Positions 7,982-16,494 of a DNA stretch of 64,000 nucleotides are shown here, piece by piece. The first letter of the stretch is position 1; each line of letters opens with the position of its first letter. Source of the DNA: Salinimicrobium flavum (GTDB taxonomy: Bacteria; Bacteroidota; Bacteroidia; Flavobacteriales; Flavobacteriaceae); NCBI RefSeq assembly GCF_042684505.1, contig NZ_JBHULT010000006.1, positions 806,001-870,000 of the forward strand, in the 5' to 3' direction. A program made the position numbers and the translations under genes. The notes beneath the pieces were generated by a model. That model searched no databases, was not told the origin of the DNA, and saw nothing but the letters and a program-made list of their open reading frames with translations.

Positions 7982-10900
7982 TTAATTCAGGGTATCTACC
8001 ACCTCTTCCGGTACCATTTCTTCCTGAAGATCTGGCGCCAGATCTTCAGGAGCTTCAGAGCTTCCGTAGAAATGTTTGAACAGCATGAGGTAATTGTTGA
8101 ATTCTGAAGCTTTTTCTTTGGCAAGCTCCTGGTCATCATTAATGATCAACAGGTCAACCAGGCTTCGGTATCGTTCAATATCGGTCACGATCTCACTGCC
8201 GCGGTTGTATTGCCGGTCAAGGTCAAGGGTGCTGTAGTAGGTGAGGTTCTCCTGGTACTTTTCTGCCACATCCTCCCAAAGATCTCGTGCTTTTTGTTTT
8301 TCGCCTACTTCATAGTAACCTGAGATGAAAGGCTCCAAAAGGGTATAGTATTCAAACAGGTCAACCGGCATTTTCTCCATGGCAAGATCCAGGACATCTT
8401 CAGCCTTTTCCAACTTACCTTCCTGTATCAACACTTCTACCAGGCGGGCGAGATTGCTTCGGTAGGTGATCGCATTCTTTCGGGTCTCGGGATCATGATA
8501 TACAGAAGGGTCTCCTGATTTGCCCCAGTACCATCCCATCACTATATCATACATTTTATCTGAATCTATCCTTCCCATATCAAAAGGATTGTTCCTGTTG
8601 ACGGGTGTTCTGATAGGTACAAGTTTGTAGGTCACCCCATCCAGCTGCAGATAATCCTTCATCCACAGGTAATCATCATCACCAAAACTACCACCGGTAA
8701 AATAGATGGGCCTTTCCCACTCATTGTTCGCTATGATGTCGAGCATCAAAAGACGGTTCTTGTATAGAATGTCTCCCGTAAGTTCAATATCTATATGATC
8801 AACGATCTCATCGGCATTTTCGGGTTTCACTATTCCATTTTCAAGTACATTTTCCTTGTTTACAGGAATCCTGATATTTTTAGTAGGGAAAGTGCTTACG
8901 AACTGGCCACTCATGAGTTCCGCCTTGGTACGCGGGTCACTGCTGGCTATCCAGTTCACCCAGTTTTTGATCATCATGGTGTCCTTCGTTATAGGCTGAT
9001 ACCAAACGGCATCATTTGTACCATAACTATATTGTGAATGTACCAGTTGCCCCGGGATAGGATCGCTTTCCCAGGCCTTGTGTTTCATTTGATCGATATA
9101 CCAGTCTGTAGCAAAAAGGCTGGTGTTGACCACCCTTACATCTGTCCGGTATTTTTCGATCTGTTGGGCATACCAAAGCGCAAAAGTGTCATTATCACCT
9201 ATGGTGAATAAAATGGCATTTTCATCTACACTATCCAGGTACATCTTAGCCATTGCAAGTGCAGTATACCTGCCCGAACGGTCATGGTCATCCCAGTTCT
9301 CTGAGGCCAATAGTACCGGAACAGCCAGGAGCGAGATGATCACAACCAGGGGAGCTGCAATTTTGGGTTTAAGATAATCTTTGAGCATATCAAAAAGTGC
9401 GTACACCCCGAATCCTATCCAGATGGCGAATACATAAAATGATCCCACCAGGGCATAATCTCTTTCCCTTGGTTCAAAAGGTCTTTCATTAAGGTAGATC
9501 TTCAGGGCGATCCCGGTAAAAAGGAAGAACACCAGTAAAACCCAAAAATTCTTCTTGTCTTTGGTGAACTGGAACACCAGCCCGAGAAGCCCCAATATCA
9601 ACGGAAGGAAGTAATAGGTGTTTCTGGCCCTGTTGTTCTTCACATCAGAGGGAAGCTGGTCCTGGGAGCCCAGCCTTGCTTCATCAATGAATTCAATCCC
9701 GCTAAGCCAGTTTCCATGCTGGTCTGTATATTTACCCTGCACGTCATCCTGGCGGCCCACAAAGTTCCACATAAAATATCGCCAGTACATATACCCCATC
9801 TGGTATTCAAAGAGATAGTTGATATTGGAGGCAAAAGAGGGTTTTTCAACTTCAATATATTCCCTGAATTGCCTCAGGAAGGTATCATATTGCTGATTGT
9901 CTATTTCTCCCCTGTTATACTGTTGTTTAAACTCATTTACGGCGGCTATAAGCTGGTCCTCCCCCTGGTATTCTGGTTTTATGGTAAAATCAAGAGGCCC
10001 GGTAAAATCGAGGTAGTTGGCGGCATGTTCAGTGCTCCACATGCGGGGAAGAACGGCCTTGTGATTGTCATCTGTATTTTGTTTGGCATTCTCGTAGTCA
10101 TTGACGATCACATACTTACCCTTTTTCTCATCTTTCTCATATTTAGGTTTATCGTCTATGTAAGGATTATTCGCGTCGAGTCCGCTGTAGATCTCTGTGA
10201 ACTGTGGTCCATAGAAAAGGTGGGTTTCAGGATATTGTTCCCGGTTGTAGTAAGCCAGCAATTCCCGGGCGTTATTGGGATTGTTCTCATTGATCACCGT
10301 ATTGGCATTGGCCCGTATGGGCAACATCATCCAACTGGAGAAACCAATAAAGATGAACAGGATGCATAACAGTAAGGTGTTGAGCTGGTAGTAATGTTTT
10401 TTGCGGGTATATTTTATTCCGAAGTAAAAAAGGGCGATAAGGGCAACAGTCGCAAAGATGGTTCCCGAGTTAAAAGGCAGACCCAGGGAATTCACGAAGA
10501 ATACTTCTGTAGCCGAAAACAACTTAAGTGAATACGGAAGCAGCATTTTAAAAATGAACATTAGCACAGCCACCACTACCAGGTTGGCCAGGATAAAGTT
10601 CTTTATGGTGATCTTTGAAAAGTTCTTGAAATAATACAGGAATCCTATGGCCGGAATGGTAAGCAGTCCCATGAAATGAACTCCAAAGGATAATCCTATG
10701 ATAAATGAAATAAGGATCACCCAACGGTTCCCGCGCGGGGCGAACATGTCCCGTTCCCATAACAACCCAAGGTAAAACAATACAGCCATTAGGAAGGTTG
10801 CCATTGCGTAAACCTCGGCTTCTCCCGCGTTGAACCAAAAACTATCGGTAAACGCGAAAGCCAGGGAGCCGACTAAGGCACTTCCAAGAATGGCCATTTT

Positions 10901-11251
10901 TTTGCCTGCCGTAATTTCCTGCGGCTTACCTGCAATTTTAGAGACGAGTATGACAATTGACCAGAACATGAACAGGATGGTAAATGCGCTGGCAAAAACA
11001 GACATGAGGTTGATCATCAAGGCTATTTGCGAGGCTTCACTCGCAAAAATGGAGAAAAAAGCACCCAGCATCTGGTAAAGAGGAGCCCCGGGGGGATGCC
11101 CCACTTCGAGGTTTGAGGATGTTGAAATATATTCCCCGGCATCCCAGAAACTTACTGTAGGTTCAACAGTTAGCCAGTAAGTGGTAAGGGAAATAAGAAA
11201 AACTAACCAGCCCAGAATTTTGTTCCACCTGGTAAAGTTAAGATCTGTCAT
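7982..11251 (-). CDS. DUF2723 multi-pass membrane protein (TMEM260/GT117-like)
   Basis: A 1089-residue membrane protein. About a dozen hydrophobic segments fill residues 10-330 and 560-680, the N-terminus carries LTTYWLTVEPTVSFWDAGEYI, and the C-terminal half is soluble and ends in TPR-like helices. The N-terminal block with an acidic D-x-G-E-Y motif in the first loop resembles GT-C glycosyltransferases; human TMEM260, an O-mannosyltransferase, belongs to the same DUF2723 family. In Bacteroidota this gene is widespread and is thought to be linked to protein O-glycosylation, but the substrate is not shown here. The C-terminal coding sequence contains a perfect 28-bp palindrome (8023-8050). Confidence 0.88.
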   Translation of the reverse strand: MTDLNFTRWNKILGWLVFLISLTTYWLTVEPTVSFWDAGEYISTSSNLEVGHPPGAPLYQMLGAFFSIFASEASQIALMINLMSVFASAFTILFMFWSIVILVSKIAGKPQEITAGKKMAILGSALVGSLAFAFTDSFWFNAGEAEVYAMATFLMAVLFYLGLLWERDMFAPRGNRWVILISFIIGLSFGVHFMGLLTIPAIGFLYYFKNFSKITIKNFILANLVVVAVLMFIFKMLLPYSLKLFSATEVFFVNSLGLPFNSGTIFATVALIALFYFGIKYTRKKHYYQLNTLLLCILFIFIGFSSWMMLPIRANANTVINENNPNNARELLAYYNREQYPETHLFYGPQFTEIYSGLDANNPYIDDKPKYEKDEKKGKYVIVNDYENAKQNTDDNHKAVLPRMWSTEHAANYLDFTGPLDFTIKPEYQGEDQLIAAVNEFKQQYNRGEIDNQQYDTFLRQFREYIEVEKPSFASNINYLFEYQMGYMYWRYFMWNFVGRQDDVQGKYTDQHGNWLSGIEFIDEARLGSQDQLPSDVKNNRARNTYYFLPLILGLLGLVFQFTKDKKNFWVLLVFFLFTGIALKIYLNERPFEPRERDYALVGSFYVFAIWIGFGVYALFDMLKDYLKPKIAAPLVVIISLLAVPVLLASENWDDHDRSGRYTALAMAKMYLDSVDENAILFTIGDNDTFALWYAQQIEKYRTDVRVVNTSLFATDWYIDQMKHKAWESDPIPGQLVHSQYSYGTNDAVWYQPITKDTMMIKNWVNWIASSDPRTKAELMSGQFVSTFPTKNIRIPVNKENVLENGIVKPENADEIVDHIDIELTGDILYKNRLLMLDIIANNEWERPIYFTGGSFGDDDYLWMKDYLQLDGVTYKLVPIRTPVNRNNPFDMGRIDSDKMYDIVMGWYWGKSGDPSVYHDPETRKNAITYRSNLARLVEVLIQEGKLEKAEDVLDLAMEKMPVDLFEYYTLLEPFISGYYEVGEKQKARDLWEDVAEKYQENLTYYSTLDLDRQYNRGSEIVTDIERYRSLVDLLIINDDQELAKEKASEFNNYLMLFKHFYGSSEAPEDLAPDLQEEMVPEEVVDTLN
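8023..8050. repeat. perfect 28-bp palindrome inside the DUF2723 coding sequence
   Basis: CCTGAAGATCTGGC is followed immediately by its exact reverse complement GCCAGATCTTCAGG. It encodes part of the acidic tail (PEDLAPDLQE), close to the stop codon, so it could form a 14-bp hairpin near the 3' end of the mRNA. Confidence 0.8.
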
Positions 11252-11488
11252 ATGAATTGAAATTGAGAACTGTGGCGAATTTAAGAATAATTATAGAACC
11301 TATGCCACAACGTATTTTAAAACCGAATATTTTGAAGGATAGGATAGTTCCCTGCGGAAAGTGCATAATTAGGATCAATTTTTTTACTTATTCCGGATGC
11401 TTTATTTCTGAAAGTCAATAGATTAAAAGCATCAAATTCTGAAGCCGGAAGAAACATGAGTGAATTATCAAATAAATGGGAAAAAATA

Positions 11489-11519
11489 TTTGTACAAGCG
11501 AAACTTTGTTTTAAATTTG
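11489..11519 (+). promoter_or_regulatory. promoter of tRNA-Gln
   Basis: TTTG at 11489-11492 (-33 element) and TAAATTTG at 11512-11519 (-7 element) are 19 bases apart, a close fit to the Bacteroidota promoter. Transcription would start about 12 bases before the mature tRNA. The rest of the gap 11252-11488 shows no gene. Confidence 0.6.
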
Positions 11520-11536
11520 CATCCGCATTACAGCAA

Positions 11537-11609
11537 TGGCCTATGGTGTAACTGGCAACACGTCTGGTTTTGGTCCAGAAGAGTCTAGGTTCGAGCCCTA
11601 GTAGGCCAA
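11537..11609 (+). tRNA. tRNA-Gln (TTG anticodon)
   Basis: A 73-base cloverleaf: acceptor stem TGGCCTA paired with TAGGCCA, anticodon stem TCTGG/CCAGA with loop TTTTGGT giving anticodon TTG, and a T arm CTAGG-TTCGAGC-CCTAG. The 3' CCA is not encoded. It is a single tRNA with its own promoter and terminator. Confidence 0.93.
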
Positions 11610-11624
11610 CAAAGTTAATGTGAA

Positions 11625-11660
11625 AACCGAATTGTGAAAACAGTTCGGTTTTTTTGTTTT
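11625..11660 (+). terminator. terminator after tRNA-Gln
   Basis: AACCGAA and TTCGGTT pair around a 12-base loop, followed by a T-rich run (11649-11660), 15 bases after the tRNA. Confidence 0.75.
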
Positions 11661-11870
11661 ATAGAGGAAACGGCGAGAATCCCGAGGTTTCGGGACCGGG
11701 CAGCCGACGAAGGAGGTGTGACGACCGGGCGTAGGAGAAGGGGAGTTTTGGTCCTTTCCTGGCGCATAGTCGAAGGGAGGCCAGTAGAAATGATAAAAGC
11801 TCCGAACGAGTTCGGGGCATTAATCAGTGAGAGAGAGGCAGTGGGAGAAAAAGGAGGATCTTATTAATTC
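11661..11870. other. G-rich non-coding block downstream of tRNA-Gln
   Basis: About 200 bases that are strongly G-rich on the plus strand and unlike the surrounding DNA. They include a small palindrome CCCGA-ggtt-TCGGG (about 11689-11702). One short open frame crosses it, but its predicted protein is dominated by Arg, Gly and Glu without family resemblance, so I treat the block as non-coding. It may be a repeat element or a tRNA-linked relic. Confidence 0.4.
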
Positions 11871-11900
11871 AGATCTTTAATTCCTTGATCCCGTAAATAG

Positions 11901-11928
11901 AAAAAGCCCCGGGAATGCCGGAGCTTTT
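11901..11928 (-). terminator. terminator of the gene at 11959-12288 (works in both directions)
   Basis: AAAAGCCCCGG and CCGGAGCTTTT form an 11-bp stem with one mismatch around gaat, flanked by A and T runs on both sides, 30 bases after the minus-strand stop codon. Confidence 0.75.
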
Positions 11929-11958
11929 AGGTTTTGATCTAACCACAGACTATACTTC

Positions 11959-12288
11959 TTAAGCAACCTGAGACAGGCTGTAGTAGTTTAGTGAACTTCT
12001 ATAGAAATTGAGACTTCTTTTGTCATTCTTAATGCATGAACTCAAAAATCTCTCAAGATCAATACATTCAAAGCTAACAGTGGTATATTCTTTTTCTGTC
12101 ACCGGGATCTCTGCGGTTACTACTTGTTTTTCATAGTCAATCTCCACATTCCTTGCCTGAAAATACATTTTTATAATGCCTTTATGCAGGGAACTGTAGG
12201 TGGCTGAAGTACCGGGAAAATCTGAACAGCTGGTACGAATAAAATTTTTGAATTCCTGAAGGATCTGGGAGGGTTGAAGTGTAGTCAT
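11959..12288 (-). CDS. hypothetical protein, 109 residues
   Basis: I do not recognise a family. The protein is soluble, has no signal peptide, two cysteines plus one near residue 75, and alternating beta and helix character (VEIDYEKQVVTAEIPVTEKEYTTVSFE). The C-terminus is rich in Ser, Tyr and Asn. It stands alone with a good terminator, which supports expression as a real gene. The neighbouring genes give no clue to its role. Confidence 0.65.
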   Translation of the reverse strand: MTTLQPSQILQEFKNFIRTSCSDFPGTSATYSSLHKGIIKMYFQARNVEIDYEKQVVTAEIPVTEKEYTTVSFECIDLERFLSSCIKNDKRSLNFYRSSLNYYSLSQVA

Positions 12289-12602
12289 GAGGTTATATTT
12301 AGGTGGTTAATTATTTTTGTTTACAGGGCCTAAATTAAGATAAAGGGGTGTTAAAATAGTTTTAAGGAAATGTTGATTAGCATAGAATTAACAATGACCA
12401 AAGGGCTTTATGAAAAAATTCTGAAAAAATAGATTTGCGAAGGAAAATTCTGATATTTTTTTTAACAAATATTACCGTGCATCCCGGGTAACCCGGTTCA
12501 TATTTTCTCCCAAGAAAAAAACGAAAGACTTGTTAAATCCTATAGGAGCTTTGAAATTTCAGAGTAAAACCATGTATCTTAAAAAGGTAAAAACCATTTA
12601 TC
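12289..12602. other. divergent intergenic region without a gene
   Basis: 314 AT-rich bases between two divergently transcribed genes. No open frame, tRNA or strong hairpin is visible, and no clean TAnnTTTG box is seen for either gene. Confidence 0.6.
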
Positions 12603-14123
12603 TTGAAAAAAAACAAAAAGATTCCCTTATTAATATTGGCGGTTCTTGCCGTACTTGCTTTCCTGGCATTTCTCCTGAGTTATTACGTTTCTCAAGAGAT
12701 AAGAAACCAGCTGGAGAATAATGCCGGCAATTCTTTTTCTTATGAAAATCTGGATGTTGACCTTCTGCGGAAGAGAATCGATCTTACCGGTTTTGAATTC
12801 AACCGAAACGGCACTTCAATTTCATCTGCTGAAATAAAATTGAAAGGGTTCAATTATTTTCAATATCTCGTTAATGATAAGATCATCATAAACGAACTAA
12901 TTATTTTTAAGCCGGTTTACAGGATCAACAAGGCTTCCCAAAAGGACGAAAATGATAATTCGGGCAGAGAGGATTTTAACAGGAGCATCAGGATCAATAA
13001 AACGGAAGTGAAAAACGGGACCTTCGCTGTAAGGGAAAATGATTCAGCACAAAACATCGTTTTTATACGCGTACCCCATCTTTCAATAAAACGTACAGAA
13101 TTAGATTCTGCTTCCGTCAGGGAAATGATTCCCTTCAGGTACAGTTCCTATTCCGCAGTTAGCGATTCCATCAGACTGCATATAAACACCGAACAATATC
13201 TTACAGTAGAGCACCTGGAGGTGCAGTCCGGAAAAACTTCCGTAGAAAATTTTAAGATCCTTCCCTACTACGGTAAATCGGAATTTGATCAACGCATTCC
13301 ATATGAAAAAGACAGGATCGCGTTGGGAGTGGAAAAAATCCACCTTGAGGATCTCTTTCTCACATTTCAAAATGACACTCTCTTACTAAAAAGTCCGTTC
13401 ATAAAAGTAACAGGTGGAAATCTGGAAATATACCGGAACAAGCTGCTTCCTGATGATGAACGGGTAAAAAGCCTGTACAGTAAAAAGTTAAGGGAATCGC
13501 CGGTGAAACTGGACTTCCCATTGATCGAAATTATCCGCACCACCATTGTCTATGAGGAAAAGACAGCAGAAGACAGGCCGCCGGGTACCGTAGAATTTGG
13601 AAAGATTGAGGGAGAGATCACCAACCTCACCAACCTTGACCTGCAACGGGAAGATTTCCCGGCTACAGTGATCTCGGCTAAAGCTCTTTATATGAACGCT
13701 TCGCCGGTATCCATGGATTGGCAGTTCAGGGTGCCTAATGTCATTGATAAATTCAGTTTTTCAGGCAGGTTTGAAGAAGTAGGCAGCCGGGAAATAAACT
13801 CTTTTCTTAAGCCTTCCATGAATATGGAGGCAGAGGGAGGCCTCAAAAAAGTCTATTTCACCTTCTCTGGTAACAGTAACACGGCCACGGGCGATGTGCA
13901 GGTTGATTATGATCAATTTAAACTTAATGTGCTGCGGAGTGACGGCAGCCAGAAAAATAAACTGCTCTCGGCAATCGTTAATCTGTTCGTGGAAAACGAA
14001 GGCATTTCCAAAGAAGCCACTTTTAACGATGTGGAATTTTCAAGAGATAAGACCAAGTCTTTCTGGAATTTTATGTGGAAGGGAGTAAAAAAAGGGGTGA
14101 TAGAAGAATTAGGTCAGTTATAA
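12603..14123 (+). CDS. AsmA/DUF748-like membrane-anchored protein
   Basis: A 506-residue protein with one N-terminal membrane segment (about 8-28) followed by a long, beta-rich periplasmic part. Repeated short strands such as FSYENLDVDLLRKRIDLTGFEF, SSAEIKLKGFNYF and IIINELIIFKPVYRI resemble the AsmA/DUF748 type of inner-membrane proteins, which are linked to lipid transport and envelope assembly. That assignment is by pattern only. The start is a TTG at 12603; the nearby ATG at 12572 is in another frame. Its stop lies 121 bases before hemN, whose own promoter is separate. Confidence 0.65.
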   Translation: MKKNKKIPLLILAVLAVLAFLAFLLSYYVSQEIRNQLENNAGNSFSYENLDVDLLRKRIDLTGFEFNRNGTSISSAEIKLKGFNYFQYLVNDKIIINELIIFKPVYRINKASQKDENDNSGREDFNRSIRINKTEVKNGTFAVRENDSAQNIVFIRVPHLSIKRTELDSASVREMIPFRYSSYSAVSDSIRLHINTEQYLTVEHLEVQSGKTSVENFKILPYYGKSEFDQRIPYEKDRIALGVEKIHLEDLFLTFQNDTLLLKSPFIKVTGGNLEIYRNKLLPDDERVKSLYSKKLRESPVKLDFPLIEIIRTTIVYEEKTAEDRPPGTVEFGKIEGEITNLTNLDLQREDFPATVISAKALYMNASPVSMDWQFRVPNVIDKFSFSGRFEEVGSREINSFLKPSMNMEAEGGLKKVYFTFSGNSNTATGDVQVDYDQFKLNVLRSDGSQKNKLLSAIVNLFVENEGISKEATFNDVEFSRDKTKSFWNFMWKGVKKGVIEELGQL

Positions 14124-14183
14124 CTTTTCTTTCCGCGGAAGCAGGTAAAATCGGGCTTTTTCATAATTCAGACAAAATTGACC

Positions 14184-14226
14184 TGATTAAAATCATATTA
14201 AAGAAGAGTCTATTTGGATATTTTTG
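14184..14226 (+). promoter_or_regulatory. FNR-type activated promoter of hemN
   Basis: A palindrome TGAT-TAAA-ATCA (14184-14195) matches the E. coli FNR core TTGAT-N4-ATCAA. A -7 box TATTTTTG (14219-14226) follows. The palindrome centre is 36.5 bases from the G of the -7 box, which puts it at about -41.5 from the likely start site, the class II activator position. Confidence 0.8.
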
Positions 14227-14244
14227 CAATCTAAATTATTAGGA

Positions 14245-15609
14245 ATGAGCAATTTTTTAATCAACAAATACAATGTGGCGGGGCCGAGATATACCAGTTA
14301 CCCCACTGTGCCGTATTGGGACGAGGGGAATTTTTCTATTGAGGAGTATAAAAAAAGCCTGAAAAGATCCTTTGCAGAGAGCAATAAGAGCGAAGGGATA
14401 AGTTTATATTTTCATTTACCTTTTTGTGAGAGCCTTTGTACGTTTTGCGGGTGCAATAAACGCATCACCAAACGCCATGAGGTGGAGTCACCATATATTG
14501 CTGCAGTCCTTGAAGAATGGGACATGTACCTGGAGCTTCTGGACGAAAAACCGGTGATTAGGGAGATACATTTAGGAGGAGGGACGCCTACCTTCTTTTC
14601 GCCCGAAAATCTAAAGATCCTTATCAACGGGATCTTTGAAAAAGCTGAAAGAGCAGAGGAATTCGATTTCAGTTTTGAAGGACATCCGAATAATACCAAA
14701 AAGGACCACCTGCAGGCCTTGTATGATCTTGGTTTTAACCGGGTGAGTTATGGCGTGCAGGATTATAATATGGTGGTACAACAGGCTATTCACCGTTTTC
14801 AGCCCTTCAAGAACGTGAAGAACGCGACAGACCAGGCCAGGGAAATAGGATATGATTCGGTAGGGCATGACCTTATCTTCGGATTGCCGTTCCAGACCGT
14901 AGAGCATATAAAAACCACCATTGAAAAGACCAAAGAACTGATGCCCGATCGTATCGCTTTCTACAGCTACGCGCATGTGCCATGGATAAAAGGGAACGGC
15001 CAGCGCGGATTTAAAGAGGAGGATCTTCCTACCGCCGATGTGAAGCGGGAAATGTACGAGACCGGGAAAAGGATGCTTTCCGAGGCAGGTTATGTGGAAA
15101 TTGGAATGGACCACTTTGCCCTGAGATCTGATACGCTCTACAAAGCTGTGGAAAACAAGAAACTTCACAGAAATTTTATGGGATATACCTCGTCCAAAAC
15201 CAAAGTTATGATAGGGTTAGGGGTTTCAGCGATTAGTGACAGCTGGAGTGGCTTTGCGCAAAACGTAAAGACTATCGAAGAATATTATGAGATCCTTGAA
15301 AAAGGGGAACTGCCTCTTTATCGTGGCCATATTTTAACTGAAGAGGATGAAAAAATGCGACAGCACATCCTTAATCTTATGTGTAATCTGGAAACTTCCT
15401 GGAGTGAGGAGAATATGTATTTCCCCGAACTTCCCGATGTCCTGATAAGACTGAAGGAAATGGAGGCTGACGGACTCGTGACCATTGAGAAGGATAGGCT
15501 GATCATTAAAGAAGAAGGCCGTCCATTTGTTCGGAATGTGTGTATGGCATTTGACCTGTTGTTGCAGCGCAGTAAACCTGAAACCCAGCTTTTCTCTATG
15601 ACCATATAG
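14245..15609 (+). CDS. hemN: oxygen-independent coproporphyrinogen III dehydrogenase
   Basis: Radical SAM enzyme that converts coproporphyrinogen III to protoporphyrinogen IX without oxygen. The 454-residue length, the start NKYNVAGPRYTSYPTVPYW and the cluster motif CESLCTFCGC (a CxxxCxxC with the extra cysteine of HemN, about residues 61-69) fit true HemN rather than HemW. GGGTPTF and the C-terminal HemN domain follow. I choose the ATG at 14245, since the more upstream start at 14224 overlaps the promoter. Its FNR-type box ties heme supply to low oxygen, together with the cbb3 oxidase nearby. Confidence 0.95.
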   Translation: MSNFLINKYNVAGPRYTSYPTVPYWDEGNFSIEEYKKSLKRSFAESNKSEGISLYFHLPFCESLCTFCGCNKRITKRHEVESPYIAAVLEEWDMYLELLDEKPVIREIHLGGGTPTFFSPENLKILINGIFEKAERAEEFDFSFEGHPNNTKKDHLQALYDLGFNRVSYGVQDYNMVVQQAIHRFQPFKNVKNATDQAREIGYDSVGHDLIFGLPFQTVEHIKTTIEKTKELMPDRIAFYSYAHVPWIKGNGQRGFKEEDLPTADVKREMYETGKRMLSEAGYVEIGMDHFALRSDTLYKAVENKKLHRNFMGYTSSKTKVMIGLGVSAISDSWSGFAQNVKTIEEYYEILEKGELPLYRGHILTEEDEKMRQHILNLMCNLETSWSEENMYFPELPDVLIRLKEMEADGLVTIEKDRLIIKEEGRPFVRNVCMAFDLLLQRSKPETQLFSMTI

Positions 15610-15629
15610 GCTTCAGGGGTGATAATTAA

Positions 15630-15667
15630 AAAGGCTCCAAAATCTGGTTTTGGAGCCTTTCTTATTA
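15630..15667. terminator. bidirectional terminator between hemN and the truncated hemoglobin gene
   Basis: A 13-bp perfect stem, AAAGGCTCCAAAA paired with TTTTGGAGCCTTT around tctgg, with a T-rich tail on one side and an A-rich one on the other. It lies between two convergent stop codons. Confidence 0.85.
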
Positions 15668-15685
15668 TTTGAACCAGAAGTTATC

Positions 15686-16069
15686 CTAATGTCTGCTCTG
15701 GTACATATTCATAAATATATTTCCTGCCATATTTCGGGCCCTGTTCTTGGCAATATTCGCTCTTTCACCTTCAAACAACTCATCTATGGTTTGAAACCAC
15801 ATATTGAGCCACTCCCCAAAATGTTTTTGTTCAATACTATGGTTGAATTGAGAGTCGACCTCTTTATGGGCACGCATGGGATTTCCCCTGAATTTGCTTA
15901 CCATAAAAAGATTGGTTTCCCAAAAGTCTGTAAGCTTCTCCAAATGAGAAGGCCAGTCATCGATAACCTCGTTAAAAAAATGGCCTATTTCGGGGTTCTT
16001 TCTTACCCGGGCATAAAAAGAAGAAACAAGGAGGTAAACATCCTCCCTGTTCTTTATATCTGATTTCAT
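15686..16069 (-). CDS. group III truncated hemoglobin
   Basis: A 127-residue small globin. The pattern of FYARVRKNPEIGHFF, then W near the start of helix E and HxxF-type blocks (MRAHKEVDSQFNHSIEQKHFGEWLNMW) fits the group III family, with a proximal-type His in FNHS or KHFGEW. Group III globins are associated with nitric oxide or low-oxygen metabolism. It is the second gene of a two-gene operon, 10 bases after a small membrane protein gene, and the operon is led by an FNR-type promoter. It probably helps with NO detoxification while nirK is active. Confidence 0.9.
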   Translation of the reverse strand: MKSDIKNREDVYLLVSSFYARVRKNPEIGHFFNEVIDDWPSHLEKLTDFWETNLFMVSKFRGNPMRAHKEVDSQFNHSIEQKHFGEWLNMWFQTIDELFEGERANIAKNRARNMAGNIFMNMYQSRH

Positions 16070-16079
16070 TATAGTCTTT

Positions 16080-16370
16080 TTAGTATCTCATTGCCACGTT
16101 GATGAGCAACAGGATTGAACTTACCAGCAAACTTACAATTAATGTATTGAATACGAATTTAGGTTTCATTTGCGCCAGTACCGTTGCATTATAGGTTAAT
16201 GCCACTGCTACTACCAGGAACAACTGGAACATTTGCGTAAGGTCATGTCCATTCATTAAAATGACCATGGCCGCCGCAGATCCCAGGCAGCTTGATAAAA
16301 TTATGGCTACTGCCGAATATCCCACATAAAGTTCCTCAAAGTCTTTGTAAAGTGCATTGTAGATTCTCAT
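16080..16370 (-). CDS. small three-helix membrane protein in the FNR-type operon
   Basis: 96 residues with three hydrophobic helices (about 16-38, 45-66 and 71-94) and a short cytoplasmic N-terminus. I do not recognise the family. It is the first gene after an FNR-type promoter and sits 10 bases upstream of the truncated hemoglobin gene, so it is probably part of the low-oxygen or NO response. Confidence 0.75.
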   Translation of the reverse strand: MRIYNALYKDFEELYVGYSAVAIILSSCLGSAAAMVILMNGHDLTQMFQLFLVVAVALTYNATVLAQMKPKFVFNTLIVSLLVSSILLLINVAMRY

Positions 16371-16395
16371 AACTTGCTCGTTTTTTGTTATGGTA

Positions 16396-16438
16396 CAAAA
16401 CTAAGAGGAAGCCGGGGCAGAGAATATGATTTGGATCA
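16396..16438 (-). promoter_or_regulatory. FNR-type activated promoter of the truncated-hemoglobin operon
   Basis: Palindrome TGAT-TTGG-ATCA (16427-16438) and, on the minus strand, -7 box TAGTTTTG (16403-16396). The centre-to-G distance is again 36.5 bases, the same as at hemN, cco, nirK and the YceI operon. Confidence 0.82.
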
Positions 16439-16440
16439 TA

Positions 16441-16464
16441 AATGAGGACATTTATGTCCTCATT
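16441..16464. terminator. 24-base hairpin after the Crp/Fnr gene
   Basis: AATGAGGACA-ttta-TGTCCTCATT is a perfect 10-bp inverted repeat, 30 bases after the stop of the regulator gene and just upstream of the FNR-type box. It lacks a long T tract, so it could be a weak terminator or a binding site. Confidence 0.45.
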
Positions 16465-16494
16465 AAGTTTCACAAGTAATTGATCCACGGGTGT

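Noticed and set aside
11634..11867. 77-codon open frame after tRNA-Gln
   Set aside because: It starts inside the tRNA terminator, and the product is a biased Arg/Gly/Glu chain without family resemblance.
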